Origin: Acidimicrobiia bacterium
GTDB lineage: Bacteria > Actinomycetota > Acidimicrobiia > Acidimicrobiales > Aldehydirespiratoraceae
DNA length: 64,000 bases
NCBI GenBank assembly: GCA_022828135.1
Contig: JAJEJB010000035.1
Coordinates: 58,052-122,051, forward strand
Direction: 5' to 3'
Shown: positions 8,464 to 15,944 of the stretch, piece by piece
How positions within the stretch are numbered: the stretch's first letter is position 1
Layout: each line of letters starts with the position of its first letter
Notes under the pieces: generated by a model
What the model was told of the DNA's origin: nothing
Databases searched by the model: none
Seen by the model: the letters and a program-made list of their open reading frames with translations, nothing else
Made by a program: the position numbers and the translations under genes

Positions 8464-8525
8464 CCCCAATCCGAAATTGGTGCGGAGACTGTGCCTGCAG
8501 GGCCAGTTTCGTCGCCAATTTGGGG
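8464..8525. promoter_or_regulatory. Candidate operator pair between divergent genes
   Basis: In the 111 bp between the PhyH-type gene (minus) and the YdjC-type gene (plus) there are two related dyads: CCCCAATCCGAAATTGG at 8464-8480 and CCAATTTGGGG at 8515-8525. Arms CCAAT/ATTGG are inverted within the first, and the second is close to the reverse complement of the first. The 35-bp spacing and position between divergent starts fit a regulator-binding region. The factor is unknown, and this is a visual call only. Confidence 0.4.
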
Positions 8526-8550
8526 AGATGCGCCGTCTAGCCTCATCCGC

Positions 8551-9447
8551 ATGGCAGACCCAGGTGCGCCGCCGCCCGCTTCAGCGGCCACCAGGCTTGT
8601 CATCCACGCCGACGACGTCGGGATGAACCACGGCGCCAACCGGGCCTTCGTGGAGCTGTCCCGCCTCGGCACCGTCACCGCCGGCTCGGTGATGGTGCCG
8701 TGCCCGTGGTTCGTCGAGATCGCCGAGGAGGCCGCGGCCGATCCCAGCCTCGACTGCGGCGTCCACCTGACCCTCAACTCCGAGATGACCCACTATCGCT
8801 GGGGTCCGATCACCCGACCGGGGCCGGCGTCCGGACTCGTCGACGACCACGGGTACCTGTGGCCCGATGTGGTGTCGGTGCGCCGCCACGCCCACCCCGA
8901 AGCAGTCGAAGCCGAGTGGCGAGCCCAGATCGACCGGGCGCTGGCCGCAGGCATCGACGTCACCCACCTCGACGCGCACATGGGCTCGGCTCTCGCCCCG
9001 GAGTGGTGCGAACGCTATGTGGCCGTCGGGATCGACTACCGCGTGCCGGTGCTGATCACCGGCACCCTTGGCGACTACGGACCGTGCAACCACCTGGCCG
9101 GCGTCGACGAAGGCCCCTTCGATGACGCGGTCGTTGCCGCCCGGTCGGCGGGGATGCCCGTGTTCGACCGGGTGCTGGAGACGGACTTCTCCCGGCCCCG
9201 CGGCCGACCGGCCGACTACCGGGCCGTGCTCGGTGACCTCGATGCCGGCCTCATCTACTGCGCCTTCCACCCCAACGCCCCCGGCGGAGCCGAGATCGAG
9301 GTCATCGAGCCGGACCAGTTCCATGTCCGCACCGACGAGTACGAGCTGTTCAGGACGGCCGGGTGGAAGGACTGGCTGGAGTCCCGCCCCTACGATCCGA
9401 CCACCATGCGCGAACTGCGCGACGGCTGGCGCGCCCTCAGGAATTAG
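8551..9447 (+). CDS. ChbG/YdjC-family carbohydrate deacetylase-like protein
   Basis: 298 residues from ATG at 8551. The start 'RLVIHADDVGMNHGANRAF' has the family's metal-binding Asp-Asp, 'CGVHLTLNSE' holds the first His, and 'VTHLDAHMGS' the second, near residue 135. 'IYCAFHPN' near residue 235 matches the C-terminal His strand. Members deacetylate N-acetylated sugars such as chitobiose. Here there is no chitin-utilisation context, so the true substrate is open. The frame has earlier in-frame starts at 8491 and 8527, but those would cover the shared operator-like region, so the ATG just before 'ADPGAPP' is preferred. Confidence 0.87.
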   Translation: MADPGAPPPASAATRLVIHADDVGMNHGANRAFVELSRLGTVTAGSVMVPCPWFVEIAEEAAADPSLDCGVHLTLNSEMTHYRWGPITRPGPASGLVDDHGYLWPDVVSVRRHAHPEAVEAEWRAQIDRALAAGIDVTHLDAHMGSALAPEWCERYVAVGIDYRVPVLITGTLGDYGPCNHLAGVDEGPFDDAVVAARSAGMPVFDRVLETDFSRPRGRPADYRAVLGDLDAGLIYCAFHPNAPGGAEIEVIEPDQFHVRTDEYELFRTAGWKDWLESRPYDPTTMRELRDGWRALRN

Positions 9448-9611
9448 CGACGCGGGCCGGCCGGGTTGGTGGCTAGAGTCACCCGCCGATCGCTGAGCCC
9501 CTCGCCCCGCGCGACGGACCAAGCCCTGGGTCGGAGCGCCCGCATGAAGCCCGCTCCCTTCGCCGCCGCAGCTCTGGCTGCGGCACTCCCCACGCCGAAA
9601 GGAGCACACCC

Positions 9612-10226
9612 ATGCCCTCGCCCGTCCCCACGGCCGGAACCCTTCAGATAGCAGCCGCCCTGGTATTCCACCTGCCGGGCGCCCGGCTCGAGTTGAGCAG
9701 CCCCAGCGGCCACCGCTGCTCGATCGGCCCGATGACCGATCCCCGATGCACCCTGCACCCCGCTGAGTTCCGCGAGCTGGTGGTGGCCGCCGGAGACTTC
9801 CAGCTGCTCGGCACGCTGCTGGGCTTCGCCCTGGTGGACGAGCCGACGCTGACCCTCACCTCATCCGGTCTCGACATGGGCCACCTCGGGGGCGGCCTAT
9901 ACCGAGTGGTGGGCAGTGAGACCACGTCTTTCGCCTTCACAACGTCGCTGCCCGCATCCCGGGTGGACGACCTGCTGACGAGCCTGAACACGGCTCCGGC
10001 AGCAGGATGCGCAGCCGACACTCCAGGAACCTCGGACGAGGACGGGGTAGCGCTGTGCGTCAGCCTCGTCCGCGACGACGGGCTCGGCGTGACGCTGGTG
10101 GTGATCAGCCCGTTCGACATCAAGGACCTCGACCGCTGCGAAGCCGTCGCCCGAGCATCGGTGTCGGCCTGCCTGGTCGCCGAGATGGAGCAACTGACCC
10201 GCTGCCTCGACGAGGCGGCGCCCTGA
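9612..10226 (+). CDS. Hypothetical protein with a strong ribosome-binding site
   Basis: 204 residues, not recognised. An AAAGGAG sequence at 9597-9603, eight bases before the ATG, is one of the best ribosome-binding sites in the window and supports real translation. The protein has no signal peptide or membrane span. It looks like mixed alpha/beta with alternating hydrophobic strands ('YRVVGSETTSFAFTT', 'GLGVTLVVISPFDIK') and a Cys-containing C-terminal helix ('CEAVARASVSACLVAEM'). It is convergent with the alcohol dehydrogenase gene, 17 bp apart. No function assigned. Confidence 0.7.
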   Translation: MPSPVPTAGTLQIAAALVFHLPGARLELSSPSGHRCSIGPMTDPRCTLHPAEFRELVVAAGDFQLLGTLLGFALVDEPTLTLTSSGLDMGHLGGGLYRVVGSETTSFAFTTSLPASRVDDLLTSLNTAPAAGCAADTPGTSDEDGVALCVSLVRDDGLGVTLVVISPFDIKDLDRCEAVARASVSACLVAEMEQLTRCLDEAAP

Positions 10227-10243
10227 AGGAGACCGTGGGATGC

Positions 10244-11335
10244 TCAGCCGTTGGGAAGCAGGACGGTGCGGGCCTCGGCGCCGGTCTTGAGAGCGTCGAA
10301 CGCCTCCTGCAGGCCGTCGAGGCCGGCAGTGCGAGAGATCATCTCGTCCAGCTTGAGCCGGCCCCTCAGGTAGAGGTCGGCCAGCATGGGAAAGTCCTTG
10401 CGGGGACGGGCGCCGCCGGCCCGGATGCCCAGCAGGCTCTTGTTCTGGTGCAGGTCCAGGAACGGGTAGGTGACCTTGGCCCCCAAGTCCGGCACCCCCA
10501 CCGCGCACACGTTGCCCCCGGGGCGGGTCATCGAGATGGCCTGAGCCAGCAGTGCCGTGCTGCCCACCACTTCGAAGGCATGGTGCACGCCAGCGGGGCA
10601 CAGCGACTTGACCGCGGCCACCGGGTCGAAGTCGTCGCCCTCGGCCAGCACGAAGTCGGTGGCGCCGAACTCGCGGGCCAGAGCTTCCTTGGCCGCGACC
10701 CGGTCGATGGCGATGATGGCGGAAGCGCCGACCAGCCGGGCGGCCTGGATCACGTTGAGGCCCACCCCGCCCGCGCCGATCACGGCCACGGTGTCGCCGA
10801 TCTGCACCCTGGCCCGGTTGAACACCGCGCCGGTGCCGGTGACCACCCCGCAGCCGATAAGCGCGGCCGCGGCCAGGGGCATCTCCGCAGGTACGGGGAT
10901 GCACTGGTTCTCGCCGACCACGACCTGCTGGGCGAAGGCGCCGATGTTGGCGAAGTTGTAGATGGGCTTCCCATTCTCGGCGAAGGGCTGGCTCAGTGAC
11001 CCCAGCGCCACGTTGGTGCAGTTGCCCGGGTCGCCGCCCTCGCAGTCACCGCAGTGCCCGCAGTTGCCGAACGTGGACAGGATCACATGGTCGCCCACCG
11101 AGCAGTAGGTGACAGCCGAGCCGACCTCCACCACCACTCCGGCAGCCTCGTGTCCGGGGACCAGGGGAGTGGGCATGTAGTACTTGCCCAGCACGCAGCT
11201 CAGGTCGCTGCCACAGACCCCGGCGGCCCGGACCTCCACCCGCACCTGGCGAGGGGCCAGCGACCCGACCAGTTCCAGATCGTCGGACAGGCGGACACTG
11301 TCCTCAGTGGTGCCCTCCAGTATCAGTCCCTGCAC
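10244..11335 (-). CDS. Zinc-dependent alcohol dehydrogenase (MDR family)
   Basis: 363 residues. Catalytic zinc ligands are 'GVCGSDL' near residue 40, 'PGHEAAGVV' near residue 62 and a Cys in 'ALIGCGVVTG' near residue 160. The structural zinc cluster is 'CGHCGDCEGGDPGNC' near residue 92. The Rossmann motif 'VIGAGGVGLN' is near residue 187. These are all features of the class I/III alcohol dehydrogenase type. It oxidises an alcohol, or an adduct such as mycothiol- or glutathione-hydroxymethyl, with NAD(P). The 'LSQPFAENGKPIYNFANIGAFAQ' type loop (about residues 115-140) resembles Acidimicrobiia/mycobacterial acyl or aryl alcohol dehydrogenases. The ATG has no neighbour within 60 bp upstream, so it is probably monocistronic. 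Confidence 0.93.
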   Translation of the reverse strand: MQGLILEGTTEDSVRLSDDLELVGSLAPRQVRVEVRAAGVCGSDLSCVLGKYYMPTPLVPGHEAAGVVVEVGSAVTYCSVGDHVILSTFGNCGHCGDCEGGDPGNCTNVALGSLSQPFAENGKPIYNFANIGAFAQQVVVGENQCIPVPAEMPLAAAALIGCGVVTGTGAVFNRARVQIGDTVAVIGAGGVGLNVIQAARLVGASAIIAIDRVAAKEALAREFGATDFVLAEGDDFDPVAAVKSLCPAGVHHAFEVVGSTALLAQAISMTRPGGNVCAVGVPDLGAKVTYPFLDLHQNKSLLGIRAGGARPRKDFPMLADLYLRGRLKLDEMISRTAGLDGLQEAFDALKTGAEARTVLLPNG

Positions 11336-11400
11336 GGCGCGGGCTCCTCTGTGGTGTAGCCGTTCGATCCAGCCTACGGCCAGATCAACCTATGGCCGGA

Positions 11401-12498
11401 TCAGATGTGGGCCTTCATGCGCTCGGCCGCATTCCAGCGCTCGGCCCCGGCGATGGTGCCCTCCAGCATCGCCTTGAAGCGGCGATGGAAGCGGAACTCC
11501 TCGCCGAATTGAACCGTCTCCATGTAGGGAACGTGCGAGACTGACACCCAGAAGAAGGCGGCCCAGGCCAGGTCCTCGGCCAGGTCCTCGGCGCTCCACT
11601 GGGGTCCGCCGGCCGCGGCCAGCTCGCGGCGGTAGTGGTCCAGCAGCGCGGGCTCGCGGGCCAGCGTCTCGTCGTTGTGGCTGGCCATCAGCAGCCAGCC
11701 CAGGTCCATGCCGGGGAACGAACGCATCGGCGACTGCCAGTCGACTATCACCGGGCCGTCGGCCCGGAACAGGACGTTGTCCAGCTCATAGTCCTGGTGG
11801 ATGAGCGTCCAGGGTCGCTGGGCCAAGCGCCCGAGCCACCCCGGGACGTCGGCCAGGAAGACATCCGCCATCGCGGCGAGGTCGTCGGAGTGGTACTGCG
11901 GGTACTGCTCGCGCATGTTGCGCCAACACTCCTGGGTACGCGGGATGCCCGCCAGCAGCGTCGGTGCGTTCCAGTCGATCAGCCAGGCCTGCTCGTTCAG
12001 CGACCTGTCCATCCAGTAGGCGCCGTGCATCCCGGCCAGGTTCCCGACCAGGGTGTGCATCCGCTCGAAGGTGGTGCCGTCGAGGATGTCGCCCTTGGTG
12101 GCCGGATGGATCCGCTCGATTACCAGCGTGGCGGCGTGGGTCTCGGGGTCGAACAGGTTGACGAAGCACGTGGGGATGGTGATGTCGGTGCGGGCGGCCA
12201 CCTGTCCCGCCAGGTGGTCGTAGAACCCGTGCTCGCGCTGGTACGACACCATCACCTGGGCGTTCTGGCGGGCGAACTCGTTGTCCATGGGACACTTGGC
12301 CACGAACTCGGACGGCAGGTCGGTGTCGCTGGCGTAGCTGACGGACACGATCACCACCTCGCCCATGGCGCCCAGGAAGTCGTCCATGGGGCGCACCTCG
12401 ACCGACGTGATGGACGGCGGGGCGTGACCGGCCTCGGTAAGCGCCCCTTGGAGCCATTGTGGAGTCATCGTCGACACCGAATTGAGGATCTCTGTCAT
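11401..12498 (-). CDS. Phosphotransferase family protein (APH/ecdysteroid-kinase-like)
   Basis: 365 residues from ATG at 12498, whose TCAT overlaps the enoyl-CoA hydratase stop by 4 bp, so it is the last gene of that operon. The kinase-like catalytic loop 'LIHQDYELDNVLF' (H-x-D-x(4)-N) lies near residue 237 and the metal-binding 'VIVDWQ' near residue 253. The N-terminal lobe has a Lys in 'SEFVAKCP' near residue 68. This is the aminoglycoside-phosphotransferase-like fold, and the distribution in acyl-CoA operons suggests a phosphorylation of a hydroxylated small molecule or acyl-CoA precursor rather than antibiotic resistance. That role is inference; family is firm. An upstream in-frame start at 12525 is possible but overlaps more. 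Confidence 0.86.
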   Translation of the reverse strand: MTEILNSVSTMTPQWLQGALTEAGHAPPSITSVEVRPMDDFLGAMGEVVIVSVSYASDTDLPSEFVAKCPMDNEFARQNAQVMVSYQREHGFYDHLAGQVAARTDITIPTCFVNLFDPETHAATLVIERIHPATKGDILDGTTFERMHTLVGNLAGMHGAYWMDRSLNEQAWLIDWNAPTLLAGIPRTQECWRNMREQYPQYHSDDLAAMADVFLADVPGWLGRLAQRPWTLIHQDYELDNVLFRADGPVIVDWQSPMRSFPGMDLGWLLMASHNDETLAREPALLDHYRRELAAAGGPQWSAEDLAEDLAWAAFFWVSVSHVPYMETVQFGEEFRFHRRFKAMLEGTIAGAERWNAAERMKAHI

Positions 12499-13277
12499 GG
12501 GTTCTCCCCGTTGTCCGGCACCCATTCGGGGGTGCGCTTGTTCAAGAAGGCGTCCATTCCCTCGGCCGCCTCGTCGCTGGCGAACAGCTCGGCCGAGAAC
12601 CGTTCAGCCCAAGCAAGGGCGTCGTCGAAGGACATCTCAGGGACTCGATCCACGAGCTGTTTGGCTGCGGCCAGCGCGGAGGGCCCTCCGGCCAGCAGGT
12701 CGGTGACCACCGCCTCCACCTCGTCGTCGAGGCTCGCCGCGGGCACGGCCCCGTTGACGAGTCCCAGCCGGGCGGCCTCGGCGGCACTGAAGCGGTTGCC
12801 CCGCAGGAAGGCCGCGATCGCCTCCGCCCGCCGCATCTTGGGCAGGCAGAGCACCGAGATCATGGCGGGAGCCACCCCCACCCGCACCTCGGTGAACCCG
12901 AACCGGACGTCGTCGCGGGCGATGGAGATGTCCATCGCCGCGGCCAGGCCCATCCCGCCGGCCACGCAATGTCCCGCGATGCGTCCCACGTAGGGCTTCG
13001 GCGACCGGCGGAACCGGCCGAAGAGTTCGCTGGCCCTGACCACCACGACGTTGTCGTCGGCGGGGGCCGAGCTCTCCCGCAGATCAGCGCCGGCGCAGAA
13101 CACCCGTCCCGTGTTGGTGAGGACCACCACCCGCACCGCCGGGTCGGCGTCAACATCGTCCAGGACCGCGGACAGCTCGGCCAGCAGCCGGCGGCTCAGG
13201 GCGTTGCGGTTGGCCTCGTCGGCCAGCGTGACGGTGACCACGCCACGGCCGTCCCGGGCCGCCTCGACCAAGCTCAC
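12495..13277 (-). CDS. Enoyl-CoA hydratase/isomerase family protein
   Basis: 260 residues, crotonase fold. The oxyanion-hole and CoA-binding strands are 'VFCAGADLRE' near residue 65 and 'GHCVAGGMGLAAAMD' near residue 107. 'RFGFTEVRVGVAPAMIS' follows with the usual active-site region. It should hydrate or isomerise an enoyl-CoA, or act on a related CoA thioester. It overlaps its neighbours by 4 bp on both sides (TIGR03084-like protein upstream, phosphotransferase downstream). In leucine and acyclic-terpene pathways a crotonase follows the biotin carboxylase step, which fits the operon, but no specific substrate can be claimed. Confidence 0.92.
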   Translation of the reverse strand: MSLVEAARDGRGVVTVTLADEANRNALSRRLLAELSAVLDDVDADPAVRVVVLTNTGRVFCAGADLRESSAPADDNVVVVRASELFGRFRRSPKPYVGRIAGHCVAGGMGLAAAMDISIARDDVRFGFTEVRVGVAPAMISVLCLPKMRRAEAIAAFLRGNRFSAAEAARLGLVNGAVPAASLDDEVEAVVTDLLAGGPSALAAAKQLVDRVPEMSFDDALAWAERFSAELFASDEAAEGMDAFLNKRTPEWVPDNGENP

Positions 13278-14086
13278 GCGCCGATCCTCTCACGTGCGGA
13301 TGGTCCATCGGTCGGCGGTCCGGCGAAGGCCTGCGCCATGGTCAACCACTCACGGGCGCGTTCCCCGCTGACCTTCAGGACTGTGTCGGACAAGTGACGG
13401 CGCTGGGTTACCACCAAGCAGAAGTCGAGTGCCGGTCCAGTTACGGCGTCCTCTCCGGCCGCGTCGGCGTCGCCCCAGTTCCACAGGTCTCCGGATGGGG
13501 CGACCAACTCCACCTGGACATCGCCTTCGGGCGGTGCGAGGCCTCGGTTGACGTAGGTCCAGGCCCGGGTGATGTAGCCGAGCTGGGCCACATGGCGGAG
13601 CCGGTGGGTGGGCTCGCGGCGCGCCTCCACGGTGTCGCACACGTCGGTGCCGTGGGCCCACGCCTCCATGAGCCGGGCGGTGACGAAGGACTTGGCCCCC
13701 ATCGAGGGCCCGTACCAGCTCACCCGGTCGCGCTCGCCGAGGGTGCCCGCGGCTGCGGCCAGTTCGGCGCGGCCCTGCCGCCATCGCTCCAGACGGCCGG
13801 CGGGGGACAGGCTGCGGAATTCGCCCAGCGTGAAGTCGTCTCCGGAGGTCTCGCTCACCAGCGAAGCCTCCATGAGCCGCTTGGCCTCGGCCGAGAACGC
13901 ATCGGGATCGCGGATGGCCAGTGCCGCGGACCGATCGAAGTAGCACAGATGGCCGATCTGGTCGGTCACCGACCAGCGGGGGCTCGGGGTGGGCAGGTCC
14001 CAGCCGCCTTCATCCAGCGACGCCACAACCTCGTCGAGGCTGGCCTGCTCGTCGAGCAGATCCTGCAGCAGGTCGGCCAAGTTCAC
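13274..14086 (-). CDS. TIGR03084-like metal-binding protein (DinB/mycothiol maleylpyruvate isomerase fold)
   Basis: 270 residues from GTG at 14086. The N-terminal 'WDLPTPSPRWSVTDQIGHLCYFD' type segment (near residues 28-50), 'SFVTARLMEAWAHGTDVCD' and the paired His residues match the DinB/MDMPI-like four-helix family seen in actinobacteria, where three His bind a metal. Relatives use mycothiol or act in unknown ways. The open frame continues upstream to 14491, but that part is the antisense of the AtuA gene and has no family similarity. The gene sits between AtuA-like and crotonase genes and overlaps the latter by 4 bp. This recurrent combination suggests it belongs to the same pathway. Exact reaction unknown. 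Confidence 0.84.
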   Translation of the reverse strand: MNLADLLQDLLDEQASLDEVVASLDEGGWDLPTPSPRWSVTDQIGHLCYFDRSAALAIRDPDAFSAEAKRLMEASLVSETSGDDFTLGEFRSLSPAGRLERWRQGRAELAAAAGTLGERDRVSWYGPSMGAKSFVTARLMEAWAHGTDVCDTVEARREPTHRLRHVAQLGYITRAWTYVNRGLAPPEGDVQVELVAPSGDLWNWGDADAAGEDAVTGPALDFCLVVTQRRHLSDTVLKVSGERAREWLTMAQAFAGPPTDGPSARERIGA

Positions 14087-14177
14087 AGTCCGTGAGTCCC
14101 TTCCTAGGAAGTTACCGTCCCAGGAAGATACCGCGTCTGGCACCGTCGCGGTAGCGAATCCCGTGGTTCCTGCCCAC

Positions 14178-15944
14178 TCACTGTCTGAGGAGGATCTCCG
14201 GAACGGCCACCACCCGGGCCCGGAGCCATTCGCCGAGGCTCTTGGCCTGAGGATCCTGGCGATCGGAGGCGGCCACCCCGTCGCCCAGCAGACCGTGGAC
14301 CACGAAGTTGAGCGACCAGATGTTGGGGAGCCGGTGCCGGTCCACTCGCAGCGCGGCAGCCTCCGGCAACAGCTCGCGAACCCGCTCGGTGGTAAGGAAA
14401 CCGTCGAGCCACTCGAAAGCCTCAGCGGAGCGGGCGAACACGCCCAGGTTGGCGTTGCCGCCCTTGTCCCCGGAGCGAGTGCCCACGACACGGCCCAGCG
14501 GCGCTCGCACCGTCGGGCCCCAGTCCCGGACGGCTGCGGCTGGGGCGGCGGAGGGAACCGGCACCGGCGGCGCAGCCGCGGCCGGCACCGGGTCGACGAC
14601 CGTGCGTTCGCCGTCGAGAAAGGTCACGTACTGGGGCACCGCCTCAGCGGGCACCGTGGCCGGCCGGTAGATGCCGAAAGCGCGGGGACGGGCCGCGGAG
14701 CCAGCCGAGAACATGCCCGGGATAGTGGCCAGGGCCAGCTCGTTCATGGCATCGGACAGGGTGCGCCCGAGCCGGTCCTCGTCGTGGTCGAACACGGTCA
14801 GCCGCCACACTGCGACGGCTTCCTCATTGGTGCCCGGATCCGTCTTGTCGGTTCGCACCACCCGCTCGGTGACCTTGGCGTAGTCGCCCGGATCGTGGGG
14901 ACAGGCCCGCCAGAACGCGTCGTGCACCAGGGCGGCCTTGGCGTCGATGTCGAGACCGGTGAGCGCGACGTTGATCTCGCTCCGGTATCCGCCCAACTCG
15001 TTGGTGGCCACCTTGAGAGTGGGCGGGGGCGGCTCACCCCGCACCGAGTCGATCCGCACCCGGTCACTTCCGGCCTGGGTCAGCCGGATCGTGTCGAAGC
15101 GGGTGGTGACGTCGGGGCCCAGGTAGCCGGGCGCATCGATCTCGTAGAGCAACTGCGCGGTGACCGTCCCCACGGCGACCGCGCCGCCGGTGCCGTCGTG
15201 CTTGCCTATAACCGACGAGCCGTCGGCCGCAATCTCGGCCCATGGGAAGCCGGTCCGGTCCATGCCCGCAACCTCGGTGAAGAACGAGTAGTTGCCGCCG
15301 GTGGCCTGGGTGCCGCACTCGATGACGTGCCCGGCCGCCACCGCGCCGGCCAGCGCGTCCCAGTCGTCGACCGCCCAGTCGTGGTGCCAGGCGGCGGGGC
15401 CGCAGGCCACCGCGGCGTCGGTGACCCGTCCGGTCACCACGATGTCGGCGCCGCGGCGCAGGGCCTCGGCGATGCCCCAACCACCCAGGTAGGCGTTGGC
15501 GGTGACGAGATCGGAAGTGTCGTCCATCGGCTCGCCGGTGACGAACGACCGCAGGGTCACTGCGTCGGCCACTCCTGGGTCCAGCCGCGCCATGAGGTCG
15601 TCGCCTTCCACACAGGCAATCCTCGGGCGCAGTCCCAGCCGCTCGGCCACATCCGCGACCGCCTCCGCGCAGCCGCGGGGATCGAGCCCGCCCGCGTTGG
15701 ACACGACCTTGATGCCCGCGTCCAGGCAGGCCCCCATCACCTGTTCCATCTGCTTGACGAAACTGCGGGCGTACCCGCCGCCGGGGCGCCGGGAACGGGT
15801 CCGGGCCAGTATCAGCATGGTCAGCTCGGCCAGCCAGTCGCCGGTGAGGACATCGATGGGTCCGTCGTTCACCATCTCGGCCGCGGCCGAGAGGCGGTCG
15901 CCGTAGAAGCCGGAGCAGTTGGCGATCCGGATGGGCTCAGCCAC
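14178..15944 (-). CDS. AtuA-like protein (acyclic terpene utilisation, DUF1446 family)
   Basis: 588 residues. The N-terminus 'IRIANCSGFYGDRLSAAAEM' and 'IKVVSNAGGLDPRGCAEAV' near residue 80 are typical of AtuA/DUF1446. A C-terminal domain with 'VGTRSGDKGGNANLGVFARS' near residue 485 corresponds to the ferredoxin-fold AtuA-like module, here fused in one chain. A proline/alanine-rich linker (near residues 450-470) joins the two. AtuA is needed for citronellol/geraniol breakdown in Pseudomonas but its reaction is not established. Here it overlaps the carboxylase alpha gene by 8 bp and so is certainly co-expressed with the acyl-CoA carboxylase. About 90 bp separate it from the next gene. Confidence 0.9.
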   Translation of the reverse strand: MAEPIRIANCSGFYGDRLSAAAEMVNDGPIDVLTGDWLAELTMLILARTRSRRPGGGYARSFVKQMEQVMGACLDAGIKVVSNAGGLDPRGCAEAVADVAERLGLRPRIACVEGDDLMARLDPGVADAVTLRSFVTGEPMDDTSDLVTANAYLGGWGIAEALRRGADIVVTGRVTDAAVACGPAAWHHDWAVDDWDALAGAVAAGHVIECGTQATGGNYSFFTEVAGMDRTGFPWAEIAADGSSVIGKHDGTGGAVAVGTVTAQLLYEIDAPGYLGPDVTTRFDTIRLTQAGSDRVRIDSVRGEPPPPTLKVATNELGGYRSEINVALTGLDIDAKAALVHDAFWRACPHDPGDYAKVTERVVRTDKTDPGTNEEAVAVWRLTVFDHDEDRLGRTLSDAMNELALATIPGMFSAGSAARPRAFGIYRPATVPAEAVPQYVTFLDGERTVVDPVPAAAAPPVPVPSAAPAAAVRDWGPTVRAPLGRVVGTRSGDKGGNANLGVFARSAEAFEWLDGFLTTERVRELLPEAAALRVDRHRLPNIWSLNFVVHGLLGDGVAASDRQDPQAKSLGEWLRARVVAVPEILLRQ

